Assembly: GCF_018991925.1 (NCBI RefSeq)
Contig: NW_024737068.1
Coordinates: forward strand, 11,975,642 to 12,039,641
DNA from: Homarus americanus
Lineage: Eukaryota; Arthropoda; Malacostraca; Decapoda; Nephropidae
DNA length: 64,000 bases
Direction: 5' to 3'
This document shows positions 1 through 9,625 of the stretch, piece by piece (within the stretch, counting starts at the first letter, position 1; every line of letters starts with the position of its first letter). Made by a program: the position numbers and the translations under genes. The notes beneath the pieces were generated by a model. That model saw only the letters and a list, made by a program, of their open reading frames with translations. It was not told the DNA's origin and made no database searches.

Positions 1-255
1 TATGACAACTGAGAGACACCTGATAACTGAGAGACCCCTTCTGACAGCTGAGACGCCTCCTGATAACTAAGAGACCCCTTCTGACATCTGAGAGACACCT
101 GATAGCTGAGAGACCCCTTCTGACAGCTGAGACGCCTCCTGATAACTGAGAGACCCCTTCTGACATCTGAGAGACACCTGATAGCTGAGAGACCCCTTCT
201 GACAGCTGAGACGCCTCCTGATAACTGAGAGACCCCTTCTGACAACTGAGAATCC
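1..255. repeat. Minisatellite, about 40-bp unit
   Basis: Tandem repeat in which GAGACCCCTTCTGACA recurs about every 40 bp. Each unit contains two related half-units (variants of CTGAGAGACNCCT followed by TGATAACTGA or TGACAGCTGA). The array runs off the left edge of the window, so its full length is unknown. Open frames across it on the minus strand are periodic and not genes. Confidence 0.9.
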
Positions 256-1018
256 TGCTACCATCTGAGAAAATCGTGCTTGAAAATTATGAGAATATTG
301 CGCCAAAAATGAGAAAATCTTGTTTAAAACTGAGATAAATCTGCTAAAAAAAATATGTAAAATTATTCCGAAAACGATCGAAAACACATTTTTTTTTTAA
401 ATACAGTATTTAAGACATTTTCTCATTTTTTTTTTAGATTTGAGAGAAGCCTTAACATTCAGAAAATCCTGTTAACAAATTTATTTTATAATTGCCTTGA
501 CCTCTTTTAAATCTGAGAAAAATCTTTGTAAAATTCGGAAGAGTTAAAACTGAAAGAACCTGTCTGTGTTGCGTTTTAAAATCCAATTAATTTCCAAGTG
601 TTACGAATATTTCAGTGGAGACAGGCAGACACACGTGGACGGGGGCCCCCCACACCATGGGTAACAAGAAGATACTCTTGTTTCTCACCAACCTGCATTA
701 AGCGGGAAGAGGCTTGAGCAGGTAATATATATGTTTATCTTTTAATTTATCTTAATGTCAGGGAAGGAAGCCGGTGTGTTATATAATCTCCTCAATATTG
801 TTGATGACTTTCTCCTTTATGGGTCCAGTGTTCCAGTATTTTAAGTGTTAAAAAGGTGGCACCCAGAGAATACTTCCTGTGTTCCGTAGAGTTTCATTAA
901 ATAAAACCCTTATTTACCAAATGGTCACCGTGCACTAGAGGTGTCCATGACGAGGGAAGATGGCCAGTGTCCTGTGAAGGATACCTCTATTATTCTTGAT
1001 AATTTTGTCAAGGGCTAT
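256..1018. other. AT-rich intergenic stretch, no gene seen
   Basis: The first part still carries decayed CTGAGA/TGAGAA words, as if an older part of the neighbouring minisatellite had degraded. The rest is unique AT-rich DNA. I see no coding signal, TIR pair or RNA gene here. Confidence 0.6.
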
Positions 1019-1022
1019 AAAA
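1019..1022 (-). terminator. Pol III terminator for the tRNA-Ala pair
   Basis: AAAA on the + strand is TTTT on the minus strand, 8 nt downstream of the 3' end of tRNA-Ala(AGC). It is the first T-run of four reached by a polymerase transcribing the two tRNA genes, because the 12-nt spacer between them has none. Assignment by position and motif. Confidence 0.6.
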
Positions 1023-1030
1023 GCAATCCT

Positions 1031-1103
1031 TGGAGATGCGGGGTATCGATCCCCGTACCTCTCACATGCTAAGCGAGCGCTCTACCATTTGAGCTACATC
1101 CCC
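1031..1103 (-). tRNA. tRNA-Ala, anticodon AGC
   Basis: A 73-nt tRNA for decoding alanine GCU (and GCC after A34-to-inosine editing) in cytosolic translation. Read on the minus strand it starts GGGGATGTAGCTCAAATGG and ends CATCTCCA. The 7-bp acceptor stem contains a G3:U70 wobble pair, the main identity determinant for alanyl-tRNA synthetase. Anticodon AGC lies at 1068-1070 in a 7-nt loop closed by CTCGC/GTGAG. The T-arm has 5-bp CGGGG/CCCCG with loop ATCGATA (A at position 54 instead of T). An internal A box (TAGCTCAAATGG) and a B-box-like GGATCGATACC serve as the promoter. No intron and no encoded CCA. It closely resembles the insect tRNA-Ala type. It is the second gene of a tight pair. Confidence 0.97.
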
Positions 1104-1115
1104 AACTTATGGCCG

Positions 1116-1187
1116 TGGAGGTGCCGGGGATCGAACCCGGGGCCTTTCACATGCAAAGCGAACGCTCTACCACTGAGCTACACCCCC
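1116..1187 (-). tRNA. tRNA-Ala, anticodon UGC
   Basis: A 72-nt tRNA reading alanine GCA/GCG. On the minus strand it begins GGGGGTGTAGCTCAGTGG and ends CACCTCCA. The acceptor stem again has G3:U70. Anticodon TGC is at 1153-1155, loop TTTGCAT, stem TTCGC/GTGAA with one G:U pair. The T-arm is CCGGG/CCCGG with loop TTCGATC. A box TAGCTCAGTGG and B box GGTTCGATCCC match Pol III consensus. It lies 12 nt upstream of tRNA-Ala(AGC) in the same orientation. All stems are intact, so it looks functional. Confidence 0.97.
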
Positions 1188-1354
1188 GTAACTGTGTTAT
1201 GTGTGTGTGTGTGTCTGATCCAGAGTAGATAACACCTTTAAGTTCAGTAGTTATAGGAAACCTATTAATGAGTGTTCATAATTATATTCATTGTTATTCT
1301 GCCCACCATAACAGAGTCAGTCAGTATTGTCATTAATTTTTTTACGTACTCTAT
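1188..1354. other. Spacer between tRNA pair and Penelope remnant
   Basis: Contains a short (TG)n at about 1199-1214, then AT-rich sequence. No feature recognised. Confidence 0.5.
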
Positions 1355-1365
1355 GAATATGCAGT

Positions 1366-2006
1366 CTGGAATTCATTGATGAGGAATATAAATATATCTA
1401 TAATGTTGGAATAGAGTTAAAATACCCTCGATCTTTTATAAACAAATACCTTAACATCGCTAAGAATTTTTTATAGAACTGATCCTAAGCCTTCCCATGA
1501 CAATAAGAAACTCTTAGTATTACCATTCAACAAAAATTTCTCTCACATTCCTCTACAACTGAAAACCTACTGTATAAAGTAAATGTAATGTTTAGTAATT
1601 CTTGCACTGTAAAACAAATGTTAATTAAGAACTCCCCCAGCAGTGCAGGTGACTGCATTTACAAGGTTCCTTGCAAGGAATGTAATATGTTCTACTTAGG
1701 CCAGACGGGCAAAGATCTTATAACTAGACTTAAACAGCATAAATAATTAGTGTTAGGACAGGCCAGGAATCCAATGCTCTGTTCATTCATATGAGAGATA
1801 ACAATCATTGTATTGTCTGGGCTAATGTCTCCTCAATCTTACCTTGCAATACAATTGTCAGTAGGAGCATTATAGAATCTAGTCTCATTAAACATACTGA
1901 ATCTGTCAACATGAACTTAAGTAATGGCATGTACAAATTGGAAAATTTTGTGATTAACAAGATTTGTAACCAAGTGAAAGGGTTAGGTTACTACCTTATG
2001 ACCTGA
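1366..2006 (+). pseudogene. Penelope-like GIY-YIG endonuclease, broken
   Basis: Decayed C-terminal part of a PLE polyprotein. Visible in order: a linker with LEFIDEEYKYI and a YPRSFI motif (about 1370-1440), then KVNVMFSNSCTVKQMLIKNSP-like sequence (about 1570-1640; LIKNSP is typical of PLE linkers), then the GIY-YIG core as CIYKVPCKECNMFYLGQTGK (about 1650-1710) with the C-x2-C pair characteristic of PLE endonucleases, a helix with RLKQHK, and IIESSLIKHTE (the Glu of ESSLI is the expected metal ligand). At least one frameshift and a stop after KQHK separate the core from the downstream segment at 1791-2006, which ends in a clean stop. Its C-terminal portion parallels copy 2. Family known, not functional here. 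Confidence 0.85.
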
Positions 2007-2101
2007 ATATGGTGGACACCTGCTGTTCCTAGGGATTTGATTTCACTCTCCTTCACTGTATACATTAGCCTTGTCAGTAACTACTCCTTAGTCTGTACGC
2101 A

Positions 2102-2136
2102 CTCCTGAAGATGTGAATTAAACGAAAGCGCTTGGG
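2102..2136 (+). ncRNA. Hammerhead-ribozyme-like motif, PLE copy 1
   Basis: Core CTGAAGA (C3-A9) at 2105-2111, stem II GTG...AAC, then GAAA, then the palindrome AGCGCT in the stem III position, T17, and GGG pairing with CTC upstream (stem I, one G:U). Compact hammerheads with truncated stem III are known in PLE tails. Here stem II is weakened: the third pair is G.A where copies 2 and 3 have a G-C pair. Compared with the consensus core there is an extra T between A9 and stem II. Probably an inactive decayed copy. Confidence 0.6.
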
Positions 2137-2172
2137 AACTTCGTGTTTTCTTGTTTCCATTGTGGTTATCAG

Positions 2173-2430
<258 letters not shown>

Positions 2431-2749
2431 TACACTGGCCACTGTACACTCAGCAATAATTGAATACACTATCGGGTGCGCTGGTCGATGGTAGAACGAC
2501 CCCGGGGTGGAGCAACATACTGTACTGCCACTATATGTATACATCAGGAAAAATATTGTATACAAAGGCATGTTTAAAGTAGGTGCAATCGGTGCAACGC
2601 AGCGGCGGGCCCCTCATATTGCGACTCTCAAAGTAATGAAAAACAATCATTCTACAATGTATTTTCTTTATAGAAAATTAAATTATTTTTTATAAATTGA
2701 TACTAGCTAATTTTTTCTCTGAAAGAACATTGCGCGTTATACACATTAC
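2431..2749. other. Unique intergenic DNA
   Basis: Short CpG-containing stretch around 2470-2620 and AT-rich sequence after. No gene or repeat recognised. Confidence 0.5.
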
Positions 2750-2752
2750 TAA

Positions 2753-3774
2753 AGGTGCGGCCACACGAAAGTAGAGTTGTTGGAGACATGCATGTTAGAA
2801 ACAGTGTGGACAACAGTTGGTGTAGACTGTTGGTGTGTGTAACAATTATAGCATCGTTATTGCACAATATTACTGACAATGAAACTAACATTATCACACT
2901 GACATGGATGCATTGCAAATATTGCCGGTAACAGGTGTTGGCTACACTGTAAACAACAGTATTAAGACGATTTCACGAGCATGCTGTCTACATTATAAAT
3001 GAGAACAGATGCTCTGTCTACATTATAAATGAGAACAGTGTTGTTAGCACACTGTTGTCTCTAGGTGATTACGTTTATGTTGGCAACACTGGTAGTTAGT
3101 ACTGGTGGCAGCAGTTTGCCTCGGTGCCGAGGAAAGGTGTATGGCAAGGAGTGCCGTAGTCTGCCTGAGTTAGCATGGAGACCGTGTTCATGCTTATCGA
3201 GCTGTATCACTCCCATCCTTTGTTGTGGGATCCCACAAATGTAGATTACAAAAATAAGGTTAGAAAGACGGATGCGTGGAAGATTTCCCAAGTGTTAAAT
3301 ACAAACAGAGCGGAGGTAAAAAAGAAAATGAAACCGGTGATTGGATTGTATCGATGAGAGGCAAAGAAAGCAGCGAAGTGGAGTGGATGCAAAATACACA
3401 TCGAAGTGGTTTGCTTTCAACAGTATGATATTCCTACAGGACAGACACAAACCTGTCCTGCTACACGACCTCACTCGCCGACATCGTGTTGTTTCTGACA
3501 ATGTTGCCTACAATGTTACAGAATATGTGGTATTGGTGTGGCTTCACTGTTACAGCTTTGGTCCAAACAGTTATGAACAATGTTCCTAACACTGTTGTAT
3601 TGGTGCAGACATGCCTGTATTTAACTCTGTTGCAAACACTGTGAGTAACTGTTGTCCAGCATGTTTACAGCGGTGTTGCTAAAAATGTTACGTTTGTATA
3701 GACTGGACTCTGAACATTGTTGATAACACAGTCGCTAACATGTTACAAACAATGTTTGCGCTGTGGCCGCACCT
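2753..3774 (+). mobile_element. PIF/Harbinger-like DNA transposon, 1.02 kb, internally deleted
   Basis: Bounded by 13-bp perfect terminal inverted repeats AGGTGCGGCCACA / TGTGGCCGCACCT and flanked on both sides by TAA (2750-2752 and 3775-3777), the 3-bp TWA-type duplication typical of PIF/Harbinger. Subterminal regions are rich in TGTTG/CAACA words at both ends, a likely binding-site array. A 28-bp block (TCTACATTATAAATGAGAAC core) is duplicated at about 2985-3038. The interior encodes a MADF (Myb/SANT-like) remnant, the accessory protein class of PIF/Harbinger elements. There is no room for the DDE transposase, so this is a non-autonomous deletion derivative. Confidence 0.8.
3175..3480 (+). 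pseudogene. MADF (Myb/SANT-like) DNA-binding protein of Harbinger element, frameshifted
   Basis: MADF-domain proteins bind transposon ends and help import or position the transposase in PIF/Harbinger systems. The ATG at 3175 opens METVFMLIELYHSHPLLWDP, which fits the MADF start (I/L-E-L, xxP-x-LWD). NVDYKNKVRKTDAWKISQVL gives the D-Y-K and invariant W. RAEVKKKMK is the helix before the third tryptophan position. The frame stops at 3357. The continuation lies in another frame (about 3350-3470) with ERQRKQRSG and KYTSKWFAFNSMIFLQDR, matching the W-F-x-F-x-x-x-x-FL-x-D block that usually follows the MADF domain. One indel near 3345 therefore broke the gene. Function is by family resemblance; medium to high confidence. 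Confidence 0.75.
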
Positions 3775-3777
3775 TAA

Positions 3778-3934
3778 CCTAAGAGCATAACTTCAATTCA
3801 TCTTTATAATTTAAAAACTTGAAAATAGAAATTTGAACTTTTATAGCTGGTCAGTAAAGACAAACGCTTCAGAAAACGGCTCCGAGTAGTCTGAAGTCTT
3901 AAAAAGTCTCTCTAATTCTTAGTACATTATATAT

Positions 3935-3940
<6 letters not shown>
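3778..3940. other. AT-rich spacer
   Basis: Nothing recognisable between the Harbinger-like element and the (TA)n tract. Confidence 0.5.

Positions 3941-4024
<84 letters not shown>
3941..4024. repeat. (TA)n microsatellite at PLE copy 2 3' end
   Basis: About 84 bp of (TA)n, preceded by a few CA units, directly adjoining the minus-strand PLE 3' boundary (GCTGATAACC on the + strand). Confidence 0.97.
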
Positions 4025-4026
<2 letters not shown>

Positions 4027-4060
4027 TGATAACCACAAGGAAAGAAGAAAACACGAAGTT

Positions 4061-4093
4061 CCAAGCGCTTTCGTGTAATTCACATCTTCAGGG
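4061..4093 (-). ncRNA. Hammerhead-ribozyme-like motif, PLE copy 2
   Basis: On the minus strand: CCC-CTGAAGA-T-GTG-AATTA-CAC-GAAA-GCGCTT-GG. Core C3 is at 4091, stem II is an intact 3-bp GTG/CAC, the palindromic AGCGCT replaces stem III, T17 is at 4063, and stem I pairs at least GG with CC. A monomer cannot close a loop on AGCGCT, but two molecules could pair through this 6-nt palindrome, as reported for compact PLE-associated hammerheads. Confidence 0.65.
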
Positions 4094-4279
4094 GTGAGTA
4101 CAGACTAGAGAGAGAAATACAAATCAAGGTGTATATATACAGAGGAGGGTGAGACCAGGTCCACAATGGTCAGGTATTAGGTAATGACCCTACTAATCTT
4201 TAAATAGCACACAACGGTTGGTGGTCAGGTCAGATGGTCAGGTGACCCGGCCTTCTCACCTGGTTACAAATCTTCTTAA

Positions 4280-4639
4280 TTACAAAATTGTCCAGCTTGT
4301 ACATGCGTTACTCAAATTCATGTTGAATGCTTCTGTATGTTTAATAAGACTAGATTCTATGATGTTCCTACTATCAATTGAATTACATGGTAATATTGAG
4401 GAGGCATTATCCCAGTCAATGCAATGCTTGTTATCCCTCAAATGAACAAACAGAGCATTGGACTCCTGGCCTGTCCTAACACTGTATTTGTGTTGTTTAA
4501 TTCTAGTTGCAAGATCTTTTCCTGTCTGGCCTAAGTAAAACATATTACATTCCTTGCAAGAAACTTTATAAATGCAACCAATTTGTTTAACAGTGCATGA
4601 GTTTTTAAATGCCACATTGACGTTCCAGGTTGTGACCAA
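4280..4639 (-). pseudogene. Penelope-like GIY-YIG endonuclease, 5'-truncated
   Basis: A 119-codon open segment. The GIY-YIG core reads GCIYKVSCKECNMFYLGQTG with the PLE-specific C-x2-C between the two halves, then DLATRIKQHK (catalytic Arg helix), SVRTGQESNALFVHLRDNKH, and RNIIESSLIKHTE (metal-binding Glu). The core is better preserved than copy 1, with no stop through the catalytic region. An indel near 4300 shifts the C-terminus: copy 1 has NGMYKLENFVINKICNQVKG, and the equivalent here runs on in another frame. The N-terminal RT domain is missing, so it is not functional on its own. The ATG at the 5' end is incidental. Confidence 0.88.
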
Positions 4640-4640
4640 T

Positions 4641-5560
4641 GTTCAAAAATATTAATTTATTCACCATCTGTGCTCATAAGTGAACAATTGTTCCCCGTAT
4701 TGTGTTCTCCTAAAAGTGTTCACCAAATGCTCAGCTGTTCACATAGGTATGTACCTAACAAGAGCTCAACAAGTATTCAGTTGTACACTATGACAAAATG
4801 TTCGCCAAGTGTTCAGATGCTCAGTGTCGTACGTATTCTCGTAAGTGTTCATTAAAGGGTGAAGGGTTCAGTTGTTCAGTGTGTTCCCTGGCCAGTGTTC
4901 ACAAGCGTTCAGTTTTTCACTCCTGTGTGTTATTTTCATGAGCTCTTCTAAAGTGTTCAATGTGTTGTGCTCTCCTATCAGTGTTCAAGGTAGTGCGGAA
5001 GTTCACACAGTTGTGCTCTGAATTATTATTCACCAAATGCTTAGTTGTTCATTCTAGAACGTTCTTCGACATATGTTCACCAAATATTTTTTCAACACGG
5101 TGTGTTCCCTGTGTACAAATAGTGTTCAGGTGTTCATCGTGTTCTCCTGCATGTATTCGGTTGTTTTCCCTAGTGTTCTCTCAAAAATGTTAAGCTGGTT
5201 ATTCTCGATTGTTCAGTGTTCATCAAGTGTTCCGGTGTTCACAGGGAACTTATACGAAAGTTCAGTTGTTTACCAAAAGTTCAGTTGTTCAGTAGTGTTC
5301 TCCTACCAGTGTTCAATTTTTCAGCGTAATCTTCTCACTGATGTTCTTTAACTGTCATATTCTTCAGCCTAGTATGTTCTATTACTAATGTTCATAAAGT
5401 GTTCAACTGTTCACCTTGATATGTTCTATTTCTAGTGTTCATCAAGTCCTCTGTTTATATTTGTAGTAGGCCCTCAATCCAGTACCCCATCAATTGTTCA
5501 GCTTCTCAACCAGGAGTCCTAATAACAGTGTTCAGTTTTACATATTGTTGTGTCCTCTCA
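4641..5560 (+). repeat. Degraded GTGTTCA-type minisatellite
   Basis: Words such as AGTGTTCACCAA, GTTCAGTTGTTCA, TGTGTTCTCCTA recur at irregular roughly 35-60 bp intervals for about 900 bp. They are clearly related to the homogeneous array that follows but highly diverged, with longer and variable units. Open frames rich in Cys/Ser/Val/Phe are by-products of the repeat. Confidence 0.75.
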
Positions 5561-7155
5561 CCAGGTGTTCAGTTGTTCAGTGTGGTGTCGTCTCTAGTGT
5601 TCAGTTGTTCAGCGTGGTGTGTCGTCTAATGTTCAGTTGTTCAGCGTGGTGTGTCGTCTCTAGTGTTCAGTTGTTCAGCGTGGTGTGTCGTCTCCAGTGT
5701 TCAGTTGTTCAGCGTGGTGTGTCGTCTCTAGTGTTCAGTTGTTCAGCGTGGTGTGTCGTCTCTAGTGTTCAGTTGTTCAGCGGTGTGTCGTCTAATGTTC
5801 AGTTGTTCAGCGTAGTGTGTCGTCTCTAGTGTTCAGTTGTTCAGCGTGGTGTGTCGTCTCTAGTGTTCAGTTGTTCAGCGTGGTGTGCTTTCTGTCTCTA
5901 GTGTTCAGTTGTTCAGCGTGGTGTGTCGTCTCTAGTGTTCAGTTGTTCAGCGTGGTGTGTCGTCTAGTGTCTGAAGGTTGTTCAGCGTGGTGTGTCGTCT
6001 CTAAAGTGTTCAGTTGTTCAGCGTGGTGTGTCGTCTAGCGTTCAGTTGTTCAGCGGTGTGTCGTCTCTAGTGTTCAGTTGTTCAGCGTGGTGTGTCGTCT
6101 AGTGTTCAGTTGTTCAGCGTGGTGTGTCGTCTCTAGTGTTCAGTTGTTCAGCGTGGTGTGTCGTCTAGTGTTCAGTTGTTCAGCGTGGTGTGTCGTCTCT
6201 AGTGTTCAGTTGTTCAGCGTGGTGTGTCGTCTCTAGTGTTCAGTTGTTCAGCGTGGTGTGTCGTCTCTAGTGTTCAGTTGTTCAGCGTGGTGTCGTCTCT
6301 AGTGTTCAGTTGTTCAGCGTGGTGTGTCGTCTAATGTTCAGTTGTTCAGCGTGGTGTGTCGTCTCTAGTGTTCAGTTGTTCAGTGTCGTGTCGTCTCTAG
6401 TGTTCAGTTGTTCAGCGTGGTGTGTCGTCTCTAGTGTTCAGTTGTTCAGCGTGGTGTGTCGTCTCTAGTGTTCAGTTGTTCAGTGTGGTGTGTCGTCTCT
6501 AGTGTTCAGTTGTTCAGCGTGGTGTGTCGCTCTAGTGTTCAGTTGTTTAGTGTGGTGTGTCGTCTCTAGTGTTCAGTTGTTCAGCGTGGTGTGTCGTCTC
6601 TAGTGTTCAGTTGTTCAGCGTGTGTCGTCTAATGTTCAGTTGTTCAGCGTGGTGTGTCGTCTCTAGTGTTCAGTTGTTCAGCGTGGTGTGTCGTCTCTAG
6701 TGTTCAGTTGTTCAGCGTGGTGTGTCGTCTCTAGTGTTCAGTTGTTCAGCGTGGTGTGTCGTCTCTGTGTTCAGTTGTTCAGCGTGGTGTCGCCCTAGTG
6801 TTCAGTTGTTCAGTGTGGTATGTCGTCTCTAGTGTTCAGTTGTTCAGCGTGGTGTGTCGTCTCTAGTGTTCAGTTGTTCAGCGTGGTGTGTCGTCTCTAG
6901 TGTTCAGTTGTTCAGCGTGGTGTGTCGTCTCTAGTGTTCAGTTGTTCAGCGTGGTGTGTCGTCTCTAGTGTTCAGTTGTTCAGCGGTGTGTCGTCTAGTG
7001 TTCAGTTGTTCAGCGTGGTGTGTCGTCTAGTGTTCAGTTGTTCAGCGTGGTGTGTCGTCTCTAGTGTTCAGTTGTTCAGCGTGGTGTGTCGTCTCTAGTG
7101 TTCAGTTGTTCAGCGTGGTGTGTCGTCTCTAGTGTTCAGTTGTTCAGCGTGGTGT
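5561..7155 (+). repeat. Homogeneous minisatellite, 34-bp unit, about 45-50 copies
   Basis: The unit core is GTGTTCAGTTGTTCAGCG followed by TGGTGTGTCGTCTCTA. Shorter variants lack TCTA or one or two TG dinucleotides. Copies are nearly identical, unlike the decayed 4641-5560 section. It ends abruptly at GTGTCCTCTGGTGGC. There are no unique spacers, so it is not CRISPR-like, and frames repeating CSAWCVVSSVQLF are artefacts. Confidence 0.97.
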
Positions 7156-7562
<407 letters not shown>

Positions 7563-8420
7563 TTACGCTAAATAGGGATAATTGCTGTTTAAGCTTAACA
7601 AAATAAATTACGTTTTTGCTGGAAAGGGAAAACTTTTTGTTTTATTGATATATGTAAATAGAAATTAATTCATACAAAGTAAAATTTGCTCGTTTTCCCT
7701 TAAGACGTCGCTGACTATCATAAGATAGCAAAATTATACCTAAAGTATATTAGTTTAAGGGTAGGGTAGGGGAGGTTATACATGAAGCTATTCATTTATT
7801 AGTAATTTTAGGTCTACATGGTCGTTTATGGCAGTCAGAAGTTCCAAAAAATATAAATATATACAAGTTATCGCTAGCCGGAAAGTATAATAGTTCATAT
7901 TATAAATATAAGTAGATATGAGTGTATATCCTTTTTTGTAAGAAGTACTAAGGCATGGTGTGGTGTGTGCATAAAGTAAATGTGATACAGTTGTGTCTTA
8001 TAATTACTAAAGTCTTAAAAATAATATCCACTTTTGTAAATGGTGTTTGTAGTTTTGTATTTTATGCCTTGTGCAGAATTACACTGTATTTTGTTGTGTT
8101 AGTCACACCAATGCCCGCCTTTCCTGATTCACAGAACGACAATGTTGTTTCGCATGAGCTTCTTTTAATAATAACATTCATCATATAATAACACACATGT
8201 GATAAGTTCCTGTCATGTTTGTGCGATATCATGGAACATTGTTTCAGGGTTGTCCGTCCGTCCGCCCGAGCACCTGTCATTTTCATGGCTGTCACTGAGG
8301 AAACTGCCCAGCAACAACAACCATTGGAATCGTACAGACAGTTGACTGGAGAAGCACTGTACTGTACATGTGCAACCAAGACATTGCTTTGACCTTGACC
8401 TTTGCATGCCAATTCACTAA
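7563..8420. other. AT-rich unique DNA, no gene seen
   Basis: A 126-codon minus-strand frame (8062-8442) has no recognisable domain and overlaps the 55-bp repeat start. Treated as chance. Confidence 0.5.
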
Positions 8421-8606
8421 AGTCATGAAGGTCACAGTCCATCTAGGCGGTGTAAGGGTCAGACAACCTCATCAAGGCCATGAAGGTCACAGTCCATCTA
8501 GGCGGTGTAAGGGTCAGACAACCTCATCAAGGCCATGAAGGTCACAGTCAATCTAGGTGGTGTAAGGATCAGACAATTTTATCAAGGTCATGAAGGTCAC
8601 AGTCAG
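8421..8606 (+). repeat. 55-bp tandem repeat, about 3.3 copies
   Basis: CATGAAGGTCACAGTC starts at 8424, 8479, 8534 and 8589, exactly 55 bp apart. The first two full units are identical through the next 35 bp, the third diverges at several positions, and the fourth is partial. Confidence 0.95.
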
Positions 8607-9214
8607 CCCAGGCCCTCGGGGAATGCCAGGGTCATACCACCTCAACAATGTCACGAAAACGAACACAAATCCTTTTAACACATATCAAGATTTTCCTGAC
8701 TTTACAGCCACCTGCAAGCAATATTTCATCAGAGAAAACTCCATTAGACGATTTACCATCGCACAAAATTTCACGAGACAAAGTTTCACCAGAATAATCC
8801 TACCAGACAATTTACCACTTCACCAGACAAAATCCCTCCTCCAAAATAACAACGTTGATGAAATCCCACCAAGTGATTCTTGGAGTGGTAACACCTTCTA
8901 AGGTTAGGTTAGGTGGGAGTTTATCCTACAACCGTCATCACCACTGGCGCGCCTGGTGAGCAGGTTTCGTTAGTTATATCTTAATAAAATAAGGTGATTT
9001 CTGCTGTAATAACAAAAATAAGTTATGGCCAATACAAATATGAGCCATTAACTTTAATACCTCTAATCACACCTCCCAATCCACGCACCTCTTACTGTTC
9101 ACTTACTCACTCTATAGTCTGTCTGTGAGTGTTTGTTTGCTTGTGTGTCTGTTTCTTGTACCTTTACTACAATAGTTTGTTAACCCAACAGACGTAGTTA
9201 TTCAGCTATCAATC
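8607..9214. other. Unique DNA with loose CACCAGACAAA-type motif repeats
   Basis: From 8650 to 8850 short words like TTTCACCAGA and ACCAGACAA recur, suggesting an ancient decayed array. A 103-codon frame (8590-8901) spans this and the 55-bp repeat and has no recognisable domain. A TTAGG-like patch (GGTTAGGTTAGG) is at about 8903-8914. Confidence 0.45.
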
Positions 9215-9345
9215 ATTCATTGCAGCTGCTGTGCTGGTACAGACGCGGGGTTTCAGGTATCAGACATCTAACATTAACACAGGTGCTCCCAGGGGGTATT
9301 TTGGGTCCCACATTGTTTGATGTTTACTTTCTTTATCAGCGATCA
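9215..9345 (+). pseudogene. Possible LINE reverse-transcriptase scrap
   Basis: The + frame contains TLTQVLPGGILGPTLFDVYF, which resembles the RT block x-x-G-x-PQG-x-x-LSPxLFNxY of non-LTR retrotransposons. Neither the following YADD block nor upstream blocks are visible, so this is at most about 35 residues. Could be coincidence. Confidence 0.25.
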
Positions 9346-9384
9346 GTGGCGTCTTGCCTCTGTGTTTACTGTGGCGCTGGAGGA

Positions 9385-9625
9385 GGAGCACCGACCACAA
9401 TTCTCAAATGTTCGTACGTTACATTTTTCCCCTTGACTGGACATGTGAGAACGTATCTAACTAGCTCACTTAAGCTACGGGATAATCATGGCTGCCAAAA
9501 TGACGTCGCAGCTACTCTGAGACTCTATCGTAACTTGGTATACGTCCTCTCGTCAACTCAATTTGGACGAAAATAGATTATTACACGAATCTTTTGAGAA
9601 CCCGGAGCTCGAACTGATGATAATC
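9385..9625 (+). repeat. Dispersed repeat, copy 1 (relative at 51.3-51.9 kb)
   Basis: Shares CAAATGTTCGTA-GTTA, a CTGG...ATGTGAGA block, AACTAGCTCACTTAAGC, ACTCTG/GACTACT-like spacing, and CGAATCT-TTGA-CCGGA near its end with 51340-51930. No coding capacity or TIRs seen. Family unknown. Confidence 0.5.

Larger units (their letters stand above)
1355..2172 (+). mobile_element. Penelope-like retroelement, 3' part (copy 1)
   Basis: 5'-truncated Penelope-like element (PLE). PLEs are retroelements that pair a telomerase-related reverse transcriptase with a C-terminal GIY-YIG endonuclease. What remains is the linker after the RT domain, the endonuclease, and the 3' tail with a hammerhead-like motif. 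The 3' boundary is placed at GGTTATCAG, directly before a (CA)n(TA)n tract, because copies 2 and 3 share the tail up to this point (copy 2 reads GGTTATCAG, copy 3 GGTCATCAG). No target-site duplication was identified. Orientation is opposite to copy 2. Confidence 0.85.
4025..4640 (-). mobile_element. Penelope-like retroelement, 3' part (copy 2)
   Basis: Minus-strand, 5'-truncated PLE: endonuclease coding remnant (4639 to about 4250), a 3' UTR of about 150 bp, and a tail with the hammerhead-like motif ending in GGTTATCAGC at the (TA)n tract. The tail from AGTCTGTACTCACCCC onward matches copies 1 and 3. The 5' breakpoint near 4640 coincides with the start of the degraded GTGTTCA array. Confidence 0.85.

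Noticed and set aside
996..1232. 78-codon frame covering the tRNA genes
   Set aside because: It is the antisense translation of the two tRNA-Ala genes.
5561..7155. CRISPR-like regular array
   Set aside because: The repeats are directly adjacent with no unique spacers, and the context is eukaryotic.
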